DNA of 64,000 nucleotides. Origin: Branchiostoma floridae (taxonomy: Eukaryota; Chordata; Leptocardii; Amphioxiformes; Branchiostomatidae). The notes beneath the pieces were generated by a model. That model was given only the letters and a program-made list of their open reading frames with translations, made no database searches and was not told the DNA's origin. The stretch covers positions 22,495,976 to 22,559,975 of the forward strand of contig NC_049986.1 of the NCBI RefSeq assembly GCF_000003815.2. Direction: 5' to 3'. Below are positions 55,501 through 63,692 of this stretch, piece by piece (the first letter of the stretch is position 1; each line of letters starts with the position of its first letter). The translations under genes and the position numbers were made by a program.

Positions 55501-58500
55501 TGCTTTGGAGGCAGATATTTTTGCATGATTGGGTGCAGAACAAAGGCAGTGGATGCTGTTTCAAAAGTCTCACTGTCTTCAAAACTTCTCCAGTTACTAA
55601 TGTAACTTTTCTATTGAGCATCACATCACGTGCATGTCTGCCTTCATCTGCCCTCTTTTTTGTTTCAATTTCAGAACACCTGGGAGACCTTATTGTCTCT
55701 GAAGTTAGCAATTTCATTAGTGCCTGTGGCCCTGTGGGGTCTTTTCATTTCTCCTATCTGGTGAATAAAACACCATCTCCTACCTCCCAGCAGGTACAAA
55801 AAGATGTCAGAACTCTTTCCTTCACCGGTCAATTAAATTGTACAATCAGACAATTGCAACAGAACTGGGTACAAAATAATGGGAACCTGTCACTTCATGA
55901 TTGTTTCAGTGTGCAAATGTGTTGATTTGCATTTTAATTTGTAAATATCAAATTATGTCAAATTATTCACATGTTATTCAGGCTACAATTTTTTGTGAAC
56001 GACTGCAGTGTTCAAAATGAAAGTGAAATTGAAAACTGAAACTGAAAGAGAACCAAGGAAATAAATTGATGTGGTGTTAGTACAGTCATGCATGGAGTTT
56101 CCGTAATACTTTCCAGGTCCTGTACAACACCGCCCTTGTACACTTTAAGCTAGGACACACAGCCCAGTGCAGTTAAATCATACATGTACTACTGTAACAT
56201 CCCATCCAGGTCCTGTACAACACAGCCCTGGTACACTTTAAGCTGGGACAGACAGCCCAGTGCAGGGAGATGCTGTTGGAAGCTCAGAAGATCAAGATTG
56301 AGCCTCGACACAACGTGATTGACAGGGCCCTGGAGTCTCTGGATGTAAGGAGTTTAGCTATTGACATAAACAAATAAAAAACAACAGTTGTTTCTCGTAC
56401 AAATAAAGCATACCACTCTTCGGCATCGTAGCACTTGCAACTTAAGATAATTATTACACATTATTACAAATTTATTTTGAATAGGATGTTATGTTTTTTG
56501 TAGTCATTATGCCATCAGCAGAAATAATGCAGGTGAATTGCAGGCATTCTGTAAGGTAAAACCATGGTATAATTTTGGCATTTTGTCACAATTGTGGGTA
56601 TTTTACATCCTTCTCCTTGTAATGCTTTATATAGGACCTGGTACGGGATTTCAATACTGTATTTTACATTCAAATAAACTGTAACTTTTCTTTCCACTCT
56701 GTTTCCAGCGTCATCAGACGTTCCAGCCCATAGAGATGCCGTCCAACGTGCTGTTCAGGCCGGCCACCTCCATCATACAGAACCTGGAAAAGAAGGACTA
56801 CCTGGGAAAGGCAAAGGTAAAGGGGATGGTGATCTGGAAGTTCATATCTTCTTGTCATTCATTATGTATTTGCAAAATGTCAATGCATAAGCCAATGATA
56901 ATTTACAATTTAAAAACAAGTGAATATTAGAGTAAGTAACCAATGTTCTTTTTGTTTTCCCCGACAGGTGGTTTCCTCCATCACAGACAGAGATGACTTC
57001 TCAGGGTTTGAGCCCCTGAGGAGACCGGTAGGTAACAGTCTTGATCATCCTCAATGGGTAGGACTACATATTGGTATTGAAACTTGAAAATTGGTACTGT
57101 AACAGATCCATAATACCAGATCATGGGGTAGTTCAGGTACTGTATCAATATAAACTTAGTAACACAAATTAGTGTAAATTATTATTATTTTGTGACTATT
57201 TTGGCTAGCAAAACTATTACACGACAGGTCTTCTAGGCGAGAAAGTATTGACAGCAAAGGAGTTTCTCAGCAGTTTGTCTACCACTCTGGGCGTATAACT
57301 GGCCCCGGTAGGGAGGGAGCCACTGTCATGCTAGATGAATGTGCAAGAAGACTTACACCAGTTTTTCTGCCATACACAGAGCTAGCTACTCCACAGTCAA
57401 TACAAAAAGAGCACCCCAAAACTCCTTTATTCTCCTGTACTCCTAAAGGTACGATGATTCAGTAAAAATTAAATGTTGTTGATTTCATTAACTCATGTAT
57501 TTTTCTTGTGTACTTCCTGTAGAAAGAATCCCAGACAAAATCATTGGATGCTGCTCTAAGGTGAGACACCTACAATGTATTTTCAAAAGCTAATGATATT
57601 ATGAGCTCTTATAACATAGGTTGTTGTTGAACGCCCTTATGATCCCCCAGTCCAATCACATCCAGGTCAGATCACCTTCTGGGCTCAATCGGTCATTGGG
57701 CAAATCCGTCGACCCTACCCTCGGTCGGACTGGTTCCTCGGGTGATACGGAGTACATGACAATTTGCACTATGATGTATTCTACATGTTTATGGGTCTGG
57801 TCTGGGGGACAGGTAGAATAAATGTTCTTGAATGGGAACTATGCGCCTCCAGATGTTAGAGGGACGACTGCAGTGCAAAAGTTGTCAGTATTTTGAGGAA
57901 CGAGTCCACTCAACTTTACATATTCTGTATGTATTGTAAAAATTGTGCATCAAAATCTGAAATGAAATTGGCTGAAATTTGTGACTCTTGCTGCACACAG
58001 ACTGGAAGGGACCCCCCACAAAGTGGTGCGTGACCACATACCGAACTCTGCAGAGGAGCTGGAGGTGCATGTGGGGAACATGGTGTTTGTAGCTGCACAG
58101 GAGGAGGGATGGTGCAGTGTGTCGTTCAACAACAAGGTTTGTTTGTTTGTTTGTTTGTGCATGGAGGTGCATGTTGGGAACATGGTGTTTGTAGCTGCAC
58201 AAGAGGAGGGATGGTGCAGTGTGTCGTTCAACAACAAGGTTTGTTTGTTTGTTTGTTTGTTTGTTTGTGTATGGAGGTCCATGTTGGGAACATGGTTTTT
58301 GTAGCCGCTCAGAAGGAGGGCTGGTGCAGTGTGTCGTTCAACAACAAGGTTTGCTTGTTTGTTTCTTTGTTTGTTTGTGTATGGAGGTGCATGTTGGGAA
58401 CATGGTGTTTGTAGCTGCACAGGAAGAAGGCTGGTGCAGTGTGTCGTTCAACAACAAGGTTTGTTTGTTTGTTTGTTTGTTTGTTGTGTATGGAGGTGCA

Positions 58501-61500
58501 TGTTGGGAACATGGTGTTTGTAGCCGCTTGAAAGGAGGCTTGGTGCAGCATGTCTAATTTTCAACCTTTTGTTTTGCACTCTGTTTCTGTATCATTTGAT
58601 TATTGGTTGGGCTCACAACAGAGTATCTTTGCAGCCATTAGGACTGTGTGGAGATGCAAAACGGAAAAATAGTGCAACTGCTTGCAATTAAGTATATAAT
58701 ATGAAAATTTGAGGCCACATCTGCTTTATCAATGACACCTGACACTGTTTTCATAACAGTTGATTTTGTCTTAAACTTGTCTCCATTTTTATATCTTAAA
58801 CTTGCATTTATAAATTCCAGGACTAAGAAATTTGTTTGGTGACTTGACGTCCAAAGTTGTTTTGAATCATCAGATGTGTGCAGGGGAAAATGTCTAAAAT
58901 ATACAGTAGATTAAAGTTGAAGGAAACATTTGCTCATCAATATGTACAAATAACATTGTAGCAAACATGTAGCACCTGGTAATTAATATGCAAAGCTCTT
59001 TTCTAGGAAGTAATGCCAAACATATCTTTGACTAGCTTTCGTGAATATGGATGAGTGTGTTCTAGGAAGTAATGTCAATAATTTTACCAGGAAATGTTGA
59101 ATTACATGACTGTTAACATGGAAAGGTAAAGGTCAGGTTTTAGTCTCTGGGCCATGTCTGGGCGTGATGGGCGTTAGATTTTCGTGAAGATATGCTCAAA
59201 CCTCGTTTTAACCTGCTGACCTCATGATGATCAACAATGACCTTAAGGCCTGGGAAAAGAGATGTTGTGTTTGTTATTTGTGTCCTGAAAAAAATAGGGT
59301 CGGTAGGTTTCATAAAATTATAGGGATTATCTTTTTGTTAAATTTTTAAAGACTTTAATTTGGCCCAAACATAAATACAGTTCAACAGAGTAAAACTGAA
59401 TAGTATGTGGACAATAATGCTGTTATATTTTCAATGGTAAACTTAAATTTTTGCATAATGGTTACAATTTTTTTCAGGAATAAAACAGGAAACAAATTTT
59501 TTCCCTAGGCCTTCTGTATCTGTATCTGTATCTATATAGCCGGTATAACCGCCGTTCGGCGTAACACACCAGCTTCGCAGGCACGCGGCGTGGCAGCAGC
59601 TGGTTATATTACACCGAACAACCTGTCACACCTAACTTTAGCACATCTATCTGCAAGCGTTCTTTAAAGCTATCCAGAGAAGAGGCCCCTACTGTGCTTG
59701 GTGATAACAAATTCCACTCTATGATAGTTCTGGGAAAATACGAATTTTTGAACACATCAAACCTTAGGGGCAAAGGTTGTTGACACTGCAGGCCTTAGAA
59801 AGTGTGCCATTGTTTGAGATGTTTGTTTAAGATGATATAATTTCCCACAGATCGGGCTGGGCCTTAGAAAGTGCGCCATTGTCTGAGATGTTTACTTTAA
59901 TAAGATGATGTAATTTCCCACAGATCGGGCTGGTGCCTTAGAAAGTGTGCCATTGTCTGAGATGTTTGTTTAAGATGATATAATTTCCCACAGATCGGGC
60001 TGGGCCTTAGAAAGTGCGCCATTGTCTGAGATGTTTACTTTAATAAGATGATGTAATTTCCCACAGATCGGGCTGGTGCCTTAGAAAGTGTGCCATTGTT
60101 TGAGATGTTTGTTTAAGATGATGTAATTTCCCACAGATCGGGCTGGTGCCTTAGAAAGTGTGCCATTGTCTGAGATGTTTGTTTAAGATGATGTAATTTC
60201 CTACAGATCGGGCTGGGCCTTAGAAAGTGTGCCATTGTCTGAGATGTTTGTTTAAGATGATGTTATTTCCCACAGATCGGGCTGGGCCTTAGAAAGTGTG
60301 CCATTGTTTGAGATGTTTGTTTAAGATGATGTAATTTCCCACAGATCGGGCTGGGCCTTAGAAAGTGTGCCATTGTTTGAGATGTTTGTTTAAGATGATG
60401 TAATTTCCCACAGATCGGGCTGGGCCTTAGAAAGTGTACCATTGTTTGAGATGTTTGTTTAAGATGATGTAATTTCCTACAGATCGGGCTGGGCCTTAGA
60501 AATGGCACCATTGTTTGAGATGTTTGTTTAAGATGATGTAATTTCCCACAGATCGGGCTGGGCCTTAGAAAGTGTGCCATTGTTTGAGATGTTTGTTTAA
60601 GATGATATAATTTCCCACAGATCGGGCTGGTGCCTAGAAAGTGTGCCATTGTTTGAGATGTTTGTTTAAGATGATGTAATTTCTCACAGATCGGCTGGGC
60701 CTTAGAAAGTGTGCCATTGTCTGAGATGTTTGTCTAAGTTACTAGATGATGTAATTTACCACAGATCGGGCTGGTGCCTTAGAAAGTGTGCCATTGTCTG
60801 AGATGTTTGTTTAAGATGATGTAATTTCCCACAGATTGGGCTGGTGCCTTAGAAAGTGTGCCATTGTTTGAGATGTTTGTTTAAGATGATGTAATTTCCC
60901 ACAGATCGGGCGGGCCTTAGAAAGTGTGCTTTTGTTTGAGATGTTTGTTTAAGATGATGTAATGGTCTTGTATTTTCAATGTTAAACTTAAGTTTACTTT
61001 TTGCATGATAATAGTTACAAATCTTTTCAGGACTGAAACATGGAACAATTTTTCTCCCTAGGCCTTAAGGCCCTAGCGTGATGACTCACTGTGTGAAGCT
61101 GCACTTTAAGAAGTGCACCATTGTCTGAGATGTTTGTTTAAGATGATGTAATTCCCCACAGATCGGGCTGGGCCTTAGAAAGTGTGCCATTGTCTGAGAT
61201 GTTTGGTTAAGATGATGTAATTCCCCACAGATCGGGCTAGTGCCTAGAAAGTGTGCCATTGTTTGAGATGTTTGTTTAAGATGATGTAATTCCCCACAGA
61301 TCGGGCTGGTGCCAGCTGTCTGTCTGGAGGAGATGGAAGACAAGAGAGGGAAGGGGGTAGGTTCCGTCTGTAACCATACATTTTTGGCAAAGCTACCGTA
61401 ACACATGGTATTGTTGGATTCTGATGCAACTAATATTTTAGTCTCAATATGACACTATTTGTAGATACTGTAAATGCATTAATTTAAGTTAGCGGTGATT

Positions 61501-63692
61501 GAATTTTGCGTTAGCAGAATAAGGACTTTTTGCGATGGTTTTAAGTTTCCGGTTAAGCAGCCATCGCGAAAACCGCGAACAATAACCACCATGAAAGTTT
61601 CTACATTTACAGTATAACGATGTAAAGCTACTTCACCACTATTGTTAAACATTGTAGTATGATATTCAATTCATCTATATTCTGTGCATAGCCATCTCAC
61701 CAGCTGGAATTACCACAGCCCTACTCAAGACTGCCTCTCTGGCTGGAATTCCAGCTGCCCTATCCAACACTGATTTCCTGTCTATAAGTATAACATAGGT
61801 CATGGTTTGGGCAAAATTACAGCTATTGTAGAAAATCACCAGGAATGTTGCTGCAAGTTGTTTACCTCAGGGATAAGAGTCACACATTCGACATATCAAA
61901 GAACTTGCAGTGCTCTGTATGTATTACTATCTGGAGAACTGACAAAGATATAAATTTGCTGCAGCTATACATAATAATAATAATGTGATTATGGTAGAAA
62001 ATCAGACAGCACTCAGGTAATTCTAATTATATATAGTTACGTAGTATGAAGTAATAATTGGGGGACATAAGTCTTTTGTAGTAAATTTCATTTGGCTGTT
62101 ACTGCACCTTTTTCTACATATTAAGAACTATGAAAGTCTTTCCAATTTTCTGTCTGATACTATCAATCGCCTTTTATCCTTCTCCAGATCTGTGTTTTTT
62201 TTCTTTGTCTTTGCCTCTCTCAGTCTTTCCCTCACTCTCTATCTTTTGTTCTTGCTCTTCTCTTCTGCTCTGATTTCATCACTGTGCAGTTTTGGGGCAG
62301 ACTTGGGGATTTGTTCCACTGGTCTGGTAGAAAGGCAGGTTGAAAGTCATTCAAGTCACTGTTTCAGTAATATTGACTATGATTATCTGATGTGAATCTC
62401 AACACTTTTTCCTTAGTGTTTCCTTTCCTTGAAATTACAGTCTTCTGTTGAGTCAGACATTTAATCTCCTATAGTGCATTTTACAAGCCATTACACAGAT
62501 TTGAATTTCATGCTGTCCATTATTTAAAATAAACCAGAGATACCAGTCACTCAAACAACTGGATTAAATATCTAAATGGCCAGAAATTTTAGGTCTGTCT
62601 TTTTTCTGTTATTGGGATGATAACAAAAGACAGAAGTTTAATCCAGTTACTTGAGTAACTCAGACACCTGTTGTATCATGATATATATTACCTGGATGCC
62701 TAAACTTCGTTAACAAATCCTGTAATTATCAAATCAAACCAGTGCAACAATGATAATTTCCCCTTCCTACATTTTCAGGAAGAAGGCAGGATAAGAGACA
62801 GTAAGGTGCCGGAGCCCCCCCGGAGTAAACCCCCCCAGCCGCCCGTCCGCCCCGACCCCCCTGCCAGGCTACCCCCTCTGCTCATGCCCCCTAAGAAGGC
62901 GCTGCCGACACCCCCTGACGAGGATGCAGCTTTCCTACCCCCCTCTGCACCTCCGAAAAGGGCACCTCCACCTCTGCTCAGGGGGGTAGGTCATGTTTGT
63001 GCTACTAAATTGAGTAAAGTTTATAGTAACAGTTACAGTTTTACAGCTATTATGAAAATTATAGTATGATAATATAAATTTCTTAAGGTGTGAAACTGGT
63101 ATTTGACAGGCTGTTAAGGCTACACCAAATTAAGTTATTGGTTCTTAAACATTTTTATGTTAAATATTATAGCAAGAGAACATCATGATAACAAATTGCT
63201 GGGATGAAAACGTTTTCTAATTCTGTTCCCAGAATCTATGTGCACCAAAGGATTGTGAAAATGTACAATAATTTATTGAACATTTTGTACAGGTTTGAAT
63301 TATAAAGATAATGCTAGTACATTGGAATATCAGAATGAAAGCACAGTCTGAGAGGGAAGACTGTCCTTTGGTGCACATATATTTAGGGAACAGAATTAGA
63401 AAAAGTTTTCTTCCCAGTCATTTGTTTTCATTCATCTCCCCTTCTTGCCTGTGCTGTAGAATGACAACGGATTAATGTTGTACGAGACTGAGGAAGCTCC
63501 CATCTCTCCACCCGCTCGACCTCCGCCCCCAAGACCCCCTAGCCTGTCTGCGGACATGCCTGTCGTAGTGAAGGTTCACCACACGGACAGCTACACCGTC
63601 GCCATCAGGTCCAAGACAGGCGCGTCCTTACGCGACCTCACCGTCATGGTCGCCAACAAGTTTGAGATGTCTGAGGATGTTGTCACGCTATG
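49355..63692 (+). CDS. NCF2: NADPH oxidase activator p67phox/NOXA1-like gene, 5' part
   Basis: Cytosolic activator of phagocyte-type NADPH oxidase: it binds active Rac through its TPR domain and switches on electron transfer in the NOX catalytic subunit. Eleven exons with joining phases encode 447 codons so far: TPR domain (residues 1 to about 190), activation motif (about 199-212), first SH3 (about 240-298), proline-rich linker (about 310-400) and PB1 start (405 on). Rac-contact residues of human p67phox (R102, N104, D108) correspond to R103, N105 and D109 in LRRNALIDYK. The activation motif DYLGKAKVVSS keeps the valine equivalent to V204. The SH3 keeps its tryptophan (EEGWCSV) but has VVRDH where ALYDY-like residues are usual. 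The PB1 basic lysine is K408 in VVVKVHH. Order and start match the vertebrate protein with an offset of one residue. NCF2 and NOXA1 arose by duplication in vertebrates, so the symbol denotes the pre-duplication family. The 3' end lies outside the window. Confidence 0.9.
50068..50180. mobile_element. MITE-like element (TACTGTAAATGCA family), partial
   Basis: Intron 1: ATACAGTAAATGCAGAAACT then TTGCGGTGGTTTAA and the inverse ACCACCGCGAAC. Shares its terminal and inner motifs with the elements at 53782 and 61466 but lacks a clean right end. Confidence 0.5.
51430..52790 (+). repeat. Large tandem duplication in intron 1
   Basis: Units of about 0.6-0.75 kb (51430-52170 and 52200-52790) share GTCAACAA(A/C)AGTCGCACGG, CTGAAGAGAAGT(T/-)AAGTGACTGCT, AAGCCTTCT, GCTTATGAATATTAATTAGCC and AATTTCCCCT. 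The first has an extra C-rich insert with poly-C at 51748. Diverged, so old. Confidence 0.75.
52750..53330 (+). repeat. Tandem repeat, about 164 bp period
   Basis: Three to four units with (A/G)CACATCT(G/C)TGTCAAATTTCAG, GG(A/G)GCCAAAAGTGTCC and TACACCAAAAGTGTTAT. ACACCA occurs at 52871, 53035 and 53198. Reading frames of about 100 codons run through it only because the unit is nearly stop-free. They show no domain. Confidence 0.85.
53782..53998. mobile_element. MITE, TACTGTAAATGCA terminal repeats
   Basis: Ends TACTGTAAATGCA and TGCATTTACAGTA are perfect inverted repeats around 217 bp. Internal motifs CGCGGTGGATTTAAG and CCACCGCAAACATT are also inverted. Flanking bases do not show a convincing longer target duplication than TA. 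Confidence 0.8.
54010..54260 (+). repeat. Telomere-like CCCTAA degenerate repeats
   Basis: Two clusters (54025-54068 and 54190-54256) of CCCTAA, CCCTAACC, ACCCTA and ACCCAAAT variants. Interstitial telomere-like sequence; the rest of the region is unique. Confidence 0.6.
54336..54418 (+). CDS. NCF2: NCF2-like exon 2 (second TPR)
   Basis: 83 bp between TTTCCTCCAG and GGCAG|GTAAGT, phase 0 to 2. Reads LEKDEHLSVAYFQRG, matching DKHLAVAYFQRG. Intron 1 is 4.8 kb and filled with repeats. Confidence 0.93.
54600..55460 (+). repeat. Two copies of an interspersed repeat around exon 3
   Basis: Segments near 54630-54790 and 55265-55460 share a GT-rich start (TTGTTTGTGTGTTTATGTG; TTGTTTTTGTGTGTCTGTG), TTTCCTGATAT-like blocks and ATTTGGTATACATG. 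Probably two copies of one short retroposon flanking exon 3 in opposite states of decay. Confidence 0.45.
55132..55240 (+). CDS. NCF2: NCF2-like exon 3 (Rac-binding insertion)
   Basis: 109 bp between TTTTCTAG and GCGAG|GTGGGT, phase 2 to 0. Holds LRRNALIDYKQLGLRYKLC, including the R, N and D equivalents of the Rac interface. Confidence 0.93.
56117..56172 (+). pseudogene. Partial duplicate of exon 4
   Basis: The first 56 bases of exon 4 with its own TTTCCAG acceptor, 93 bp upstream of the true exon. It differs at four sites, three of them silent (H for Q at the fourth). Then it breaks into AGTTAAATC with an in-frame TAA and no donor. If used as an acceptor it would truncate the protein. Confidence 0.9.
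56210..56344 (+). CDS. NCF2: NCF2-like exon 4 (last TPR helices)
   Basis: 45 codons, phase 0 at both ends, between CATCCAG and GAT|GTAAGG. Reads VLYNTALVHFKLGQTAQCRE and KIEPRHNVIDRALE, matching VLYNIAFMYAK and SEPRHSKIDKAME. Confidence 0.93.
56709..56816 (+). CDS. NCF2: NCF2-like exon 5 (to activation motif)
   Basis: 36 codons, phase 0 at both ends. Reads PSNVLFRPATSIIQ and KKDYLGKAK, the beginning of the activation domain (human KLFRP and KKDYLGKAT). Confidence 0.93.
56968..57027 (+). CDS. NCF2: NCF2-like exon 6 (activation motif end)
   Basis: 20 codons between CCCCGACAG and CCG|GTAGGT, reading VVSSITDRDDFSGFEPL (human VVASVVDQDSFSGFAPL). The first valine corresponds to the residue required for oxidase activation. 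Confidence 0.93.
57523..57560 (+). CDS. NCF2: NCF2-like exon 7 (short linker)
   Basis: 38 bp between TTCCTGTAG and CTAAG|GTGAGA, phase 0 to 2, reading KESQTKSLDAAL. The small size makes it the least certain exon, but both splice sites are good and the phase fits its neighbours. Confidence 0.75.
58001..58136 (+). CDS. NCF2: NCF2-like exon 8 (first SH3, N-terminal half)
   Basis: 136 bp, phase 2 to 0, between GCACACAG and AACAAG|GTTTGT. Contains SAEELEVHVGNMVFV and EEGWCSVSFNNK, matching KEELQVMPGNIVFVL and NWATVMFNGQK of the human first SH3. The last 72 bases are repeated downstream (see array). Confidence 0.92.
58137..58560 (+). repeat. Tandem array of the exon 8 end with TTTG tracts
   Basis: Copies of the final 24 codons of exon 8 start at 58167, 58277, 58387 and 58496, spaced 102, 110, 110 and 109 bp from one to the next (the first from 58065 in exon 8). 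Copies 2-4 are each exactly 72 bp, open in phase, preceded by a (TTTG)n tract and ATGGAG, and followed by the same donor-like AAG|GTTTGT. Codon comparison with exon 8 gives 12 silent and 1 amino-acid change in total. Copy 5 is decayed (a stop after 11 codons). Confidence 0.9.
59500..59790 (+). repeat. Possible interspersed element in intron 8
   Basis: GC-richer island (CCGGTATAACCGCCGTTCGGCG ... in part, CTTCGCAGGCACGCGGCGTGG) with a TGTATC microsatellite at its start. It differs sharply from the flanking AT-rich intron. It looks like a transposed, possibly formerly coding, repeat. No second copy in the window. Confidence 0.35.
59790..60960 (+). repeat. Satellite (69-73 bp unit) carrying exon 9 acceptor copies, block 1
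   Basis: 16 units, each with (T/C)CC(C/T)ACAG|ATCGGGCTGG. The AG positions are 59850, 59923, 59993, 60066, 60136, 60206, 60275, 60344, 60413, 60482, 60551, 60620, 60689, 60764, 60834 and 60904. Spacing is 69-70 bp in most units and 73-75 bp in a few with small insertions. After the AG each copy repeats the first 10-14 bases of exon 9 and then diverges to CCTTAGAAAGTGTGCC. Two unit types (GGTGCC and GGGCC) alternate in blocks. Confidence 0.95.
60961..61080 (+). repeat. Diverged duplicate of 59424-59515 inside the satellite
   Basis: TATTTTCAATG(T/G)TAAACTTAA, then TTTTTGCAT and TTTTTC(A/T)CCTAGGCCTT-like blocks recur in the same order. The duplication therefore included sequence left of the satellite plus part of it, a higher-order repeat. 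Confidence 0.6.
61081..61299 (+). repeat. Satellite block 2 ending in the real exon 9 acceptor
   Basis: Three units with acceptor AG at 61161, 61230 and 61299, 69 bp apart, using TTCCCCACAG instead of TTTCCCACAG. Only the last AG opens into the full exon 9. Confidence 0.95.
61300..61356 (+). CDS. NCF2: NCF2-like exon 9 (first SH3, C-terminal half)
   Basis: 19 codons, phase 0 at both ends, CCCCACAG to GGG|GTAGGT, reading IGLVPAVCLEEM. It corresponds to KGLVPCNYLEPV, closing the SH3 fold. Confidence 0.9.
61466..61614. mobile_element. MITE, TACTGTAAATGCA family, short copy
   Basis: TACTGTAAATGCA and CTACATTTACAGTA at the ends, with inner TTGCGATGGTTTTAAG. About 149 bp, located in intron 9. Confidence 0.75.
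62549..62656. repeat. Inverted repeat in intron 9
   Basis: ACTCAAACAACTGGATTAAA and TTTAATCCAGTTACTTGAGT are imperfect reverse complements around an 68-base loop that itself holds AAAGACAGA/TCTGTCTTTT. Hairpin-forming, MITE-like. Confidence 0.65.
62779..62985 (+). CDS. NCF2: NCF2-like exon 10 (proline-rich linker)
   Basis: 69 codons, phase 0 at both ends, ATTTTCAG to GGG|GTAGGT. About one third proline (PEPPRSKPPQPPVRP, LPPLLMPPKK, LPTPPDED, APPKRAPPP), including PxxP cores that could bind SH3 domains such as that of p47phox-type organisers. Confidence 0.9.
63208..63410. repeat. Inverted repeat in intron 10
   Basis: Arms at 63208-63252 and 63365-63410 (CTAATTCTGTTCCC / GGGAACAGAATTAG and GTGCACCAAAGGA / TCCTTTGGTGCAC) enclose about 110 bases. 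Lies 50 bases before exon 11, so a hairpin could affect recognition of its acceptor. Confidence 0.75.
63460..63692 (+). CDS. NCF2: NCF2-like exon 11 (linker end and PB1 start)
   Basis: 77 codons plus 2 bases, from GCTGTAG to CTATG|GTAAGC. After PPARPPPPRPPSLSADM the PB1 domain starts at VVVKVHHTDSYTVAIRS and runs to EMSEDVVTL. The lysine in VKVHH fits the basic-face lysine used for PB1-PB1 contact with p40phox. The rest of PB1 is past the last visible donor. Confidence 0.92.

Noticed and set aside
55497-55925. 142-codon + frame in intron 3
   Set aside because: No splice sites fitting its ends, no recognisable domain, and it lies between two phase-compatible exons.
57885-58557. Several 60-156 codon frames on both strands over the exon 8 array
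   Set aside because: They read through TTTG/CAAA tracts (runs of NKQT and FVCL) and are by-products of the tandem repeat; only the exon 8 reading is supported.
60263-60649. 128-codon minus-strand frame
   Set aside because: It is the antisense of the satellite; the 69 bp unit is a multiple of three and lacks stops in that frame, so it stays open by chance.
59790-61300. Regular repeats resembling a CRISPR array
   Set aside because: Units are contiguous without unique spacers, lie in a eukaryotic intron and derive from the exon 9 acceptor; it is a satellite.
62192-62395. 67-codon frame rich in F, S and L
   Set aside because: T/C-rich intronic tract; resembles a signal sequence only because of composition.
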